The notes under the pieces are model-generated. The model searched no databases. It was not told the origin of the DNA and saw only the letters and a program-made list of their open reading frames with translations. A stretch of DNA of 5,617 nt from Bacteroidales bacterium. GTDB taxonomy: Bacteria; Bacteroidota; Bacteroidia; Bacteroidales; VadinHA17. Positions 1 through 5,617 of this stretch are shown piece after piece. Made by a program: the position numbers and the translations under genes. The DNA lies in assembly GCA_012514255.1 (NCBI GenBank), contig JAAZAP010000271.1:1-5617 (forward strand). The letters run 5' to 3'. Numbering within the stretch: the stretch's first letter is position 1; each line of letters opens with the position of its first letter.

Positions 1-124
1 AATCTGAATATTAATACATGTGCCGGATATAGTATCAATGAAGACCCGTATTGAATCCAAAAATAACTATCTCAACGGAAAAACAAACCCGATCCAGTGC
101 TTAAATTCATGTCAATACATGCAT
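1..124. other. Gene-free left edge
   Basis: This AT-rich stretch lies beyond the terminator of the minus-strand gene to its right. I see no supported reading frame, RNA gene or mobile-element end. The octamer AATACATG occurs twice, near 13-20 and 114-121, which is too little to interpret. It could be upstream or downstream flank of a gene outside the window. Confidence 0.5.
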
Positions 125-155
125 AAATGAAAAGAGTGAAGCCTGCACTTCACTC
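125..155 (-). terminator. Rho-independent terminator after the small secreted protein gene
   Basis: On the minus strand a perfect 8-bp stem, GAGTGAAG (155-148) and CTTCACTC (141-134), encloses a six-base loop, TGCAGG. It is followed at once by TTTT, then C, A and TTT (133-125). G-T and A-T pairs can extend the base of the stem. No T-run follows on the plus strand, so it should act mainly on minus-strand transcripts. It lies 113 bp past the stop codon of the 140-residue gene and probably closes that transcript. Confidence 0.75.
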
Positions 156-246
156 CTCATTACAATCCTAATATTAACCTGTTCTGGTATTGGCCGGTGA
201 CGCATGCCCTTGGCTGGCATACGGTATTACTTGCTCCCAGGCCGGC

Positions 247-263
247 CGGAAATGTCATTTCCG
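247..263. repeat. Perfect 17-bp palindrome just after the small gene
   Basis: The sequence CGGAAATGTCATTTCCG has perfect 8-bp arms around a single central T. It begins 6 bp beyond the stop codon of the 140-residue gene. In RNA it could form a short hairpin, but no T-run follows, so it is not a standard terminator. The GC-rich palindrome GGCCGGCC (240-247) abuts it. It may protect the mRNA 3' end, bind a protein, or be chance. Confidence 0.4.
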
Positions 264-268
264 TGTTG

Positions 269-691
269 CTAATGGCAAACTGTTTTTCCGATTGTCGTCT
301 CACCGGTGATATAACTGTAAGTCAGAAACCCGATGTAATGATGACCCCAATTACCGATGAGATTATAATGCCAAGTAAGGATGCCATATTCAGGGAGCCA
401 GTATTTGTCTACTTCTTTCATCTTGAATACCTCCCCGTAGTAGCCGGTGACCTCACCTTTTGCCTGGGCTATAGACCATTGCCACACCCCGTCCTTATAA
501 TGGTCAATAATGTGAAAAGTCACATCTCCTGTGACATAATCAACCATCTGATCGCCGCAATATACAGGTGTGTAATAACCCTGCACATCCCAATATTGAA
601 CAGATTTAGTATTCTTACCCTGACCATAGGCTCCTGTCAGCGCCACTCCAAAAATAAGAGTTAAGATGATTAATACACTTTTTGTTTTCAT
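269..691 (-). CDS. Small secreted aromatic-rich protein of unknown function
   Basis: This encodes 140 residues with an ATG start and a TAG stop. The first 23 residues are a clear Sec signal peptide: MKTK, a hydrophobic core (SVLIILTLIFGVALTG), then AYG with likely cleavage before Gln24, a common pattern in Bacteroidota. There is no lipobox cysteine, so it is probably periplasmic or released rather than a lipoprotein. The mature part of about 117 residues is rich in Tyr, Trp, His and Gly and has alternating beta-strand-like stretches with a recurring TG element (VTGDVTFH near 53-60, VTGYYGEVF near 81-89, ITGETTIGK near 128-136), which suggests a small all-beta fold. Its only mature cysteines, Cys45 and Cys139, could form a disulfide linking the two ends. 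I recognise no family or catalytic motif. The leader is AT-rich with no Shine-Dalgarno sequence, normal for this phylum. The frame on the opposite strand is rejected because this one has the signal peptide. Gene reality is likely; function is unknown. Confidence 0.85.
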   Translation of the reverse strand: MKTKSVLIILTLIFGVALTGAYGQGKNTKSVQYWDVQGYYTPVYCGDQMVDYVTGDVTFHIIDHYKDGVWQWSIAQAKGEVTGYYGEVFKMKEVDKYWLPEYGILTWHYNLIGNWGHHYIGFLTYSYITGETTIGKTVCH

Positions 692-754
692 GATGGTATG
701 TTTTAAACGTTAAAAGTTATCTCAGAGAGAGTCAGGAACGGCATTCGATGGATA

Positions 755-771
755 TCTGGCATAATGCCAGA
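755..771. promoter_or_regulatory. Perfect 17-bp palindrome, operator candidate
   Basis: The sequence TCTGGCATAATGCCAGA has perfect 8-bp arms around one central A. It lies 64 bp upstream of the start codon of the secreted-protein gene, within the presumed promoter or 5' leader. Its half, TGCCAGA, also occurs in one copy of the motif array (TTGCCAGA at 981-988), so one protein might read both. No T-run follows, so it is unlikely to be a terminator. As RNA it could form a leader hairpin with a very tight loop. Confidence 0.5.
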
Positions 772-918
772 CAAGCTTCGCTATTTTCCCCCGTTTTTTA
801 CAGGTATCCGTCCCCGACTCCTGGTTTTGTCACAAAAATTTTATTGGTTTAGCCCATAAATCACAATTCAAGTTCGCATAATCCGGGTAAAAAGGCTTTG
901 CTCACAGTACCGGAATGT

Positions 919-1037
919 TTGCCCTGTGTGCCATCATTTTGCCTGGTGTCCCGAAATTATTGCCAGGTGTCCCATATCTGTTGCCAGATGTCCCAGACCA
1001 GAAGAAACGACTGTTAAAAGTGTTGCCGTCCTGTCCC
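919..1037. repeat. Array of five TTGCC-N3/4-TGTCCC motifs at 21-bp spacing
   Basis: Copies on the plus strand begin at 919, 939, 960, 981 and 1023. The first is TTGCC-CTG-TGTGCC (one mismatch). The next three are TTGCC-N3-TGTCCC with N3 = TGG, AGG and AGA. The last is TTGCC-GTCC-TGTCCC, with one extra base. Start-to-start distances are 20, 21, 21 and 42, so one slot (1002-1022) is degenerate. The bases between motifs vary. About 21 bp is two helical turns, which places all copies on one face of the DNA. This resembles direct-repeat half-sites of AraC-family regulators, and the gene ending at 1123 encodes an AraC-type domain. The array lies about 230-350 bp upstream of the secreted-protein start. 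Its role as an operator is inferred. Confidence 0.7.
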
Positions 1038-1083
1038 TGAGCTGTTTCCGGGGTTGGCGAATTGCCTGACCAGGGGCCCTTAC

Positions 1084-1096
1084 CAGCAAGTTGCTG
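1084..1096. repeat. 13-bp palindrome after the sensor gene
   Basis: CAGCAAGTTGCTG has perfect 6-bp arms around a central G, 26 bp beyond the stop of the hybrid sensor gene. On the minus strand it is followed by GTAAGGGCCCC rather than a T-run, so it does not look like an intrinsic terminator. It may be chance or a protein site. Confidence 0.3.
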
Positions 1097-1122
1097 CAAA
1101 CGATTAAGAAAGGAAGAGGTAA

Positions 1123-3294
1123 TTATTTGCGGATATCGCTGGGATTGATGCCGAACTCCCGGGTAAACGCCTTGCTGAAATGAGAAACGTTCTTGAAACC
1201 TGCCCTGTAGGCAGCTTCAGCCACAGTCAGGTCTGATGAAGTAAGCAGGCTTCTGGCTTTCTGCAGCTTCATCTTCAGGAAATAATCGTGAGGACTCTCC
1301 GAGGTCAGGCTCCTGAATTTGCGGTATAGCTGTGTGCGGCTCAGATTCAACTGTTCACAGAGATTGTTAATATCAAAATCATCATCGCTGAGATGTTTTG
1401 TCATCACCTCATTTATCCTCCTGATGAAGCTGTCTTCAATCCTGAACCCGTGATTATCATCCGGAGGCGGCACCTGGCCTGTTGAATACCTGGCATGAAG
1501 TAATCTGCGCTGTCTGATAAGCATCTTCAGCTCTGCCCTGAGCTCATCCTTGTCAAATGGTTTGGCAATATAGGCATCAGCTCCCCTGGCAAGTCCGTCA
1601 ACCCTTGATGCCACGTCCGCCTTTGCTGTCAATACTACTACCGGGATATGGCTTGAGCGCGGATCGTTCTTCAGCAGGTCAAGCATCTGTATCCCGTCCA
1701 TGACCGGCATCATTACATCGGTGATGATTATGTCAGGAATTATTTTGGTTGCCATGTCAAATCCTTCGGCGCCGTCAGCAGCGGCAGTCACAGCATAATC
1801 ATCCGCCAGGATTGTCATCAGGTATCTGATAACATCTGCATTATCCTCCACAATGAGCAGTATGGGATTATTGTCGCCCAGCTGGCTTATATCCGGATGA
1901 TCCGTTATTTCTTCATCCGGTAAGGCGGGAAAGACCATGGATCTCTCCATCACTGGAGTAGACTCCGCTTCAACAGGTTTCTTTGCACTCCGCATGACCG
2001 GCAGTGTGACAACAAACTCGGCGCCTTCGCCATAGACGCTCTCAACCGTGACAGTGCCTCCCATGAGGGTGACAAGCTCCTTTGTCAATGCAAGGCCGAG
2101 ACCGGTTCCGGGAGTCTTGCCAGCTGTGGTGCCAGACTCGCGGGTGAACCTCTCAAATACAAAGGGCAGGAAGCTTTCAGTTATGCCCGGCCCGTTATCC
2201 GAGACTCTTATCTCATACCTGTCTCCGCTGATCATATCAGTACTCACAACCACCTTCCCGCCAGGCTGAGTGAATTTCAAGGCGTTGGTTAACAGGTTAG
2301 AGACAACCTTCATAATCTTGTCAGCATCATAATCCAGAACCATCTCATCCTGGCAGGTAATGTATTCAAGGTCAATCCCCTTTGATTCTGCAAATGACCT
2401 GAACAACTCAATTGCATGCCTTATGCAGTGGCTGACATCATCCCTGATCAGATTAACTGGAATGGCCTTTGCTTCCAGCTTTGCCAGATCAAGCATCTGA
2501 TCAACCAGGTTAAGGAGGATGCTGACATTCCTCTCGATGGTCCTGCAGCCCTTCATGAGCCATCTGTCAGGATCACTGCTGATCAGGTCATTCATTCCTG
2601 TAATCACTGTAAGCGGCGTGCGAAACTCATGAGAGATGCTTGCATAGAGTCTCTTCCTGGCCTCATCAACTTCGCGCAAACGCGTTGCTTCAAGCTGCTC
2701 CAGCCTGATCCGTTGAGAGATGAAATTCAGTACAAAGATCATTGCGAATCCGGTGATCCATAACACATTGATTACCCAGAGTGAGATATTGACCTCAAAC
2801 GTCATCTCAGGCGGAACGGTCAGCCTGGGATGAAGGAGACCGGCCAGGATAACCGTAACAATGTATACAACATATATCAGGATAGAGTGCCGTTTTTCCC
2901 TGTAGTTCAGGGTAAAGAAAACGAGGGCAAGCCCTACGAGTACCAGTCCTCCGGAATAGGGTATCCCACCCAGCTTAAGAACAGTATAGAATGTCACCAG
3001 GGCTACGATGATCTGGTCAATCAGTTGCCACACCACAGTCTGTTTCCGTCTCACCAGAGGCACTACGATGCCCTGCGTATAAACCAGTGCCAGGAACAGT
3101 CCGTAGTAGATTATTATCCTCAATTCCGGGAAAACAATGTGGTATACAATAACAAGGAGCAGCAACATGCATGTAACCGCGATACTTGAAATCCAGTACA
3201 TTTTCTGCTGGGCAACAGTATTCTTATCTGCCCCCAGGTAACTAAACCTGCGGGTGATCCATTGGTCTGTCTTTGCGAGAAACGGGGGTAACAT
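1123..3294 (-). CDS. Membrane-bound hybrid sensor kinase / AraC-type response regulator
   Basis: This 723-residue protein is a one-chain two-component system: it autophosphorylates on His, passes the phosphate to Asp, and should then bind DNA. Six hydrophobic segments come first (about 33-54, 57-80, 88-108, 113-129, 136-154 and 170-193), with only short loops outside the membrane. A signalling helix (about 195-220) leads to the H-box SHEFRTPLT with His222. The kinase ATPase domain shows the N-box (NLLTNALKF, 333-341), DNGPG (366-370), FERFTR (380-385) and GTGLGL (396-401). After a linker (433-475), the receiver has Glu483/Asp484, phospho-acceptor Asp526, Thr556 and Lys578. A complete AraC-type double helix-turn-helix fills about 620-723. 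All key residues are present, so it should be active. The usual Bacteroides protein of this kind has a large periplasmic propeller sensor, absent here. The ATG start gives a sensible cytoplasmic N terminus; no Shine-Dalgarno is seen. The signal and target genes are unknown. Confidence 0.95.
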   Translation of the reverse strand: MLPPFLAKTDQWITRRFSYLGADKNTVAQQKMYWISSIAVTCMLLLLVIVYHIVFPELRIIIYYGLFLALVYTQGIVVPLVRRKQTVVWQLIDQIIVALVTFYTVLKLGGIPYSGGLVLVGLALVFFTLNYREKRHSILIYVVYIVTVILAGLLHPRLTVPPEMTFEVNISLWVINVLWITGFAMIFVLNFISQRIRLEQLEATRLREVDEARKRLYASISHEFRTPLTVITGMNDLISSDPDRWLMKGCRTIERNVSILLNLVDQMLDLAKLEAKAIPVNLIRDDVSHCIRHAIELFRSFAESKGIDLEYITCQDEMVLDYDADKIMKVVSNLLTNALKFTQPGGKVVVSTDMISGDRYEIRVSDNGPGITESFLPFVFERFTRESGTTAGKTPGTGLGLALTKELVTLMGGTVTVESVYGEGAEFVVTLPVMRSAKKPVEAESTPVMERSMVFPALPDEEITDHPDISQLGDNNPILLIVEDNADVIRYLMTILADDYAVTAAADGAEGFDMATKIIPDIIITDVMMPVMDGIQMLDLLKNDPRSSHIPVVVLTAKADVASRVDGLARGADAYIAKPFDKDELRAELKMLIRQRRLLHARYSTGQVPPPDDNHGFRIEDSFIRRINEVMTKHLSDDDFDINNLCEQLNLSRTQLYRKFRSLTSESPHDYFLKMKLQKARSLLTSSDLTVAEAAYRAGFKNVSHFSKAFTREFGINPSDIRK

Positions 3295-3307
3295 CTCAAG
3301 AACAGAT

Positions 3308-3333
3308 CATAAGTTGATAATCAAATTCTTATG
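3308..3333. promoter_or_regulatory. Nested dyad in the sensor-gene leader, operator candidate
   Basis: The outer arms CATAAG (3308-3313) and CTTATG (3328-3333) enclose a perfect inner palindrome TTGATAATCAA (3314-3324). Together they give an 11-bp arm interrupted by a three-base ATT on one side. The dyad begins 13 bp upstream of the ATG and touches the candidate -7 box, so a bound protein would sit over the likely transcription start. No T-run follows. Autoregulation is an inference. Confidence 0.45.
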
Positions 3334-3364
3334 TAAGATACAGGAATTTTTAAGGCAAGTCAAG
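3333..3364 (-). promoter_or_regulatory. Candidate Bacteroidota promoter of the sensor gene
   Basis: On the minus strand CTTG (3364-3361), a 20-bp spacer and TATCTTAC (3340-3333) fit the Bacteroidota consensus TTTG / TANNTTTG imperfectly: three of four bases in the first box, and four of six defined bases in the second. Transcription would start a few bases downstream, about 30 bp before the ATG. No terminator is obvious between the outer-membrane protein gene and this point, so co-transcription is also possible. Confidence 0.3.
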
Positions 3365-3390
3365 TTTATTTAGAAAACTATCGGACTACT

Positions 3391-5617
3391 CTACCATCCC
3401 GGCAGGAAATTCAGCCCGAACACCCCGTTCCTGAAGCCGCCGTTCTGCAGGGGGAAGGCATAGTAGGGCTCCAGCACCAGGTAACCAAGGAGGTTGATCC
3501 TTATAGAGAGTCCTGTACTGTAAAGAGGGAATTTCTCATTGTCCGCCGCATGAGTGTCGCGGTAGTTGAAGATGATCTTGTCGCCCCTGTACCATGCCAT
3601 GCCTGCATCAAAAAAAAGGTTGAGGTCGGTCAGAATCCATTTCGACTTGATCAGTGCCAGCCTTTCCGGTCCGCTGAAAGGGAAGCGCAGCTCCGCGTTG
3701 GCAACAGCCATCCGGGTGCCGTTCAGCCTTGAGAGATTGAGTGAGGTCAGGCTGGGAGTGTCACCGGTATTGTAGGAGATATTCTCATACCCTCTTATTA
3801 ACCAGGGATAACCAATATACAGCGGCTGAAGCACATTCTCATCCGTGACCTTTCCGTACATGCCGTAGTTATAGATCCTGAATGCCAGGGTAACTGGTTT
3901 GAGGTACATGTACTGCCGGTAGTCTATCAACCCTGTAAACACTTCTGTAGCCCCGAAATATTTGTCAACCTGGAATCTCGCCCTGCCTCCCTGCATTGGC
4001 GCCGTCATGCCGAACATTGAGTTGTCCTTTACATAGGCAAATGACAGCTGCTGGTATCTGCTGCCCTCCGGAGCCGGCATCTTCTCCCTGGTACCCCCGA
4101 CATTATAACCATTGAGCAGATAATAATAATTGAACCTGTCAATACGGTAATAATACCATGATGCTGAAGCCGTAGCCTCAATCCTCCTGATCTGCGAGAA
4201 AGGCAATGAGGCATATAAAGTGATATTATCCTCAAACATACGGATATAGTCAAGCTGCAGCACATCCACCGGCACCTTTTCTTCATCCAGAATGATTGAA
4301 TCCCGAATGTATGACATAGTTCCCGCGCGATATGGTATATGGGAAACAGCAGTACCCCACTTGATCCTGCCCTTCTGGCTGATGTAGGCTGCCTGACCTG
4401 CAAAATCATAAATCTCACCGTTGAGCGAGAGTGAGGAATAGAGCTGGTTATCACCAATCATATCACTGAAGATCATATTGATACTTCCCCCCAGGTTGTT
4501 CCTGTATATGCCTGTTGAAACACCTACGCTGGCATTGTTTGAGATATAATCAAGCTTGAATCTGGGTTTGTAAGGCAGATGTTTAACTGAATCATCCGGG
4601 AGGGGTTCAACAACCTTCCTGCTGTATAGTGCTGAGTCAACCAGGTTGACCGCAGCGTGATCGAGCGGTGGCAGTGTACCCGCTTCAAGACTGATAACAG
4701 AGCCGTCTGCCTCAGCAGGCTTGAAGTCATCAACATCAGCAACCACTATGTGATAGGAATTCTTAATGTAATAATTGTAAGCTGTCTTATCTCCGTCACG
4801 TGACCAGCTCATGGCTGGCGAATATGGTGTTATGCCGCTTACACCGGTCATATAAGATGTAAGTCTCAGGAGCTGACCGGTTCCAATCTCATATTTGTAC
4901 ATGTTCCTGAAGCCGTCTGCATCTGAAAGGAAGAAGATATGTCTGTCATCATATGAAAAGGCAGGATTCATGTTATATGCGCCGTCAAAAATATCAATCT
5001 CGCTGACTTCTCTGGTTTTCATATCAAGGATGGCAAGAGTGAAGCTGAATTTCCTGTGACCGGCATCATTCAGCTTTTCCTGTGAGAAAACTATTTTACG
5101 GCCATCGGCTGACCAGGAAGGGTGTATGTTCGAGGTAAAGTCATCTGTCAGCTGTTCAATCTCACCTGACATGATATCATAAAGGTAAAGATCAGTGATG
5201 CCTTCTGCAGAGCCGCTAAAGACAATCTTTCTGCCGTCAGGTGACCACGATGGATTTGATAGTGCCGGCACACCCTTCATGGCCACCTCGCGGGTAATCT
5301 TCCCGCGTTTTGTGTCCACGAAGGCCAGTTTGTTAATACCGTCACTGAACAGCACGAAGACAAACTTTCTCCCGTCAGGTGACCAGCTCCCTCCTGATTC
5401 AACATAGTTGAAATCATCATAGGTACGGGCAGCCGCACCTGACACCTTGCTGATAATCTTCCCGCTGGCAGCATCAGCAATAAAAAGATCCAGGGTGAAA
5501 ATATTCTTCTCCGAAAAGAATGCAATATATTTTCCGTCAGGACTTATTGCCGGTGAGATATTGATCCTTCCTCCGTTCTCGTCGGTTATTACCCTTCTGC
5601 CGGCAAGTTCATCTGCA
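3391..5617 (-). CDS. TolB-like propeller fused to Omp85/BamA-type outer-membrane barrel (5' partial)
   Basis: The frame is open from the right edge of the window to a TAG at 3391, giving the last 741 residues. The GTG at 5445 is not the start: in-frame codons upstream continue the same fold with another SPDGK motif. Six propeller blades are visible, with SPDGK (25-29), WSPDGRK (78-84 and 124-130), WSADGRK (168-174), FSYDDRH (220-226) and WSRDGDK (271-277). A linker (about 300-350) leads to a beta-barrel reaching the C terminus. Omp85-family marks are IRGYE (607-611), matching the conserved VRGF/Y loop, ANAELRFPF (639-647), FFDAGMAW (668-675), and a final strand with aromatic residues ending in Trp. 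It should sit in the outer membrane with the propeller on the periplasmic side, as inferred from Omp85 topology. No POTRA domain is visible; the missing N terminus could hold a signal peptide and another domain, and I recall relatives with a peptidase-like one. Substrate unknown. It ends 96 bp before the sensor gene. Confidence 0.9.
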   Translation of the reverse strand, partial: ADELAGRRVITDENGGRINISPAISPDGKYIAFFSEKNIFTLDLFIADAASGKIISKVSGAAARTYDDFNYVESGGSWSPDGRKFVFVLFSDGINKLAFVDTKRGKITREVAMKGVPALSNPSWSPDGRKIVFSGSAEGITDLYLYDIMSGEIEQLTDDFTSNIHPSWSADGRKIVFSQEKLNDAGHRKFSFTLAILDMKTREVSEIDIFDGAYNMNPAFSYDDRHIFFLSDADGFRNMYKYEIGTGQLLRLTSYMTGVSGITPYSPAMSWSRDGDKTAYNYYIKNSYHIVVADVDDFKPAEADGSVISLEAGTLPPLDHAAVNLVDSALYSRKVVEPLPDDSVKHLPYKPRFKLDYISNNASVGVSTGIYRNNLGGSINMIFSDMIGDNQLYSSLSLNGEIYDFAGQAAYISQKGRIKWGTAVSHIPYRAGTMSYIRDSIILDEEKVPVDVLQLDYIRMFEDNITLYASLPFSQIRRIEATASASWYYYRIDRFNYYYLLNGYNVGGTREKMPAPEGSRYQQLSFAYVKDNSMFGMTAPMQGGRARFQVDKYFGATEVFTGLIDYRQYMYLKPVTLAFRIYNYGMYGKVTDENVLQPLYIGYPWLIRGYENISYNTGDTPSLTSLNLSRLNGTRMAVANAELRFPFSGPERLALIKSKWILTDLNLFFDAGMAWYRGDKIIFNYRDTHAADNEKFPLYSTGLSIRINLLGYLVLEPYYAFPLQNGGFRNGVFGLNFLPGW

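Larger units (their letters stand above)
692..1122. other. 431-bp gene-free regulatory region
   Basis: This lies between the stop of the hybrid sensor gene and the start of the secreted-protein gene and should contain the latter's promoter. Reading towards the small gene it holds a 13-bp palindrome CAGCAAGTTGCTG (1084-1096), the 21-bp-spaced motif array (919-1037), a 17-bp palindrome (755-771) and an AT-rich dyad TTTTAA/TTAAAA (701-715) beside the start codon. AATTTTTG on the minus strand (840-833) is one base from the Bacteroidota -7 box TANNTTTG, but I find no well-spaced TTTG upstream, so it is only a weak promoter candidate. No terminator for the sensor gene is visible, so read-through into the small gene is possible. 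Confidence 0.6.

Noticed and set aside
197..664. 155-codon plus-strand frame opposite the secreted-protein gene
   Set aside because: It lies almost entirely antisense to a gene with a clear signal peptide and beta-rich composition, and its own product has no recognisable features.
919..1037. CRISPR array or replication iterons
   Set aside because: The period is 21 bp with a 14-15-bp motif and 6-7-bp spacers, far too short for CRISPR. There is no replication gene or DnaA-box cluster nearby to support an origin.
1084..1096. Intrinsic terminator of the sensor gene
   Set aside because: The stem is short with a tight loop and is followed by a GC-rich stretch instead of a T-run.
902..1099. 65-codon minus-strand frame with a GTPGN heptad pattern
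   Set aside because: It has a TTG start, no ribosome-binding signal and no recognisable domain. The repeated DNA motif is kept in different frames, so the peptide pattern is a by-product of the 21-bp array.
3354..3358. TTGCC on the minus strand upstream of the sensor gene as another array copy
   Set aside because: The TGTCCC half is absent at the required spacing, so it is most likely chance.
4029..4742. Alternative minus-strand frames inside the barrel-coding part
   Set aside because: They overlap the long propeller-barrel frame, whose family motifs are intact, and have no sensible protein features of their own.
5098..5390. Repeated DNA segments resembling CCGTCAGGTGACCA
   Set aside because: They encode the recurring WS(P/A)DGRK motif of successive propeller blades and need no separate explanation such as CRISPR or mobile-element repeats.
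5443..5445. GTG as the start of the outer-membrane protein
   Set aside because: The frame stays open for 57 more codons to the window edge and these encode a further propeller blade, so the gene is truncated by the window, not started here.

Overview
The window looks like chromosomal DNA of a Bacteroidota bacterium, probably from an environmental or gut Bacteroidales-type lineage. The main evidence is a hybrid two-component protein that fuses histidine kinase, receiver and AraC-type DNA-binding domains, an arrangement typical of this phylum. Supporting signs are a signal peptide followed by Gln at the likely mature N terminus, AT-rich leaders without Shine-Dalgarno sequences, and moderate GC content. 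I cannot name the genus.

All three supported genes lie on the minus strand, so the transcription order runs from right to left. (1) Positions 5617-3391 hold the C-terminal 741 residues of a large outer-membrane protein: a TolB-like beta-propeller fused to an Omp85/BamA-type beta-barrel. Its 5' end lies beyond the window. (2) After a 97-bp gap with a candidate promoter and a nested dyad, 3294-1123 encodes a 723-residue membrane-bound hybrid sensor kinase/regulator with six predicted membrane segments in place of the usual large periplasmic sensor. (3) A 431-bp gene-free stretch (692-1122) follows. It contains five copies of a TTGCC-N3/4-TGTCCC motif at about 21-bp spacing and a perfect 17-bp palindrome. 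(4) Positions 691-269 encode a 140-residue secreted, aromatic-rich protein of unknown function. A rho-independent terminator lies at 155-125, and positions 1-124 hold nothing I can support.

A plausible but unproven reading is a small envelope-sensing locus. The kinase would sense something at or in the inner membrane, and its AraC-type domain would bind the repeat array, whose 21-bp spacing equals that of the araI half-sites. This would control the secreted 140-residue protein and perhaps the kinase gene itself. The outer-membrane protein may be only a neighbour. The most notable feature is the repeat array: its motif is kept at the DNA level even where the only overlapping reading frame shifts, which argues for an operator rather than a peptide gene.
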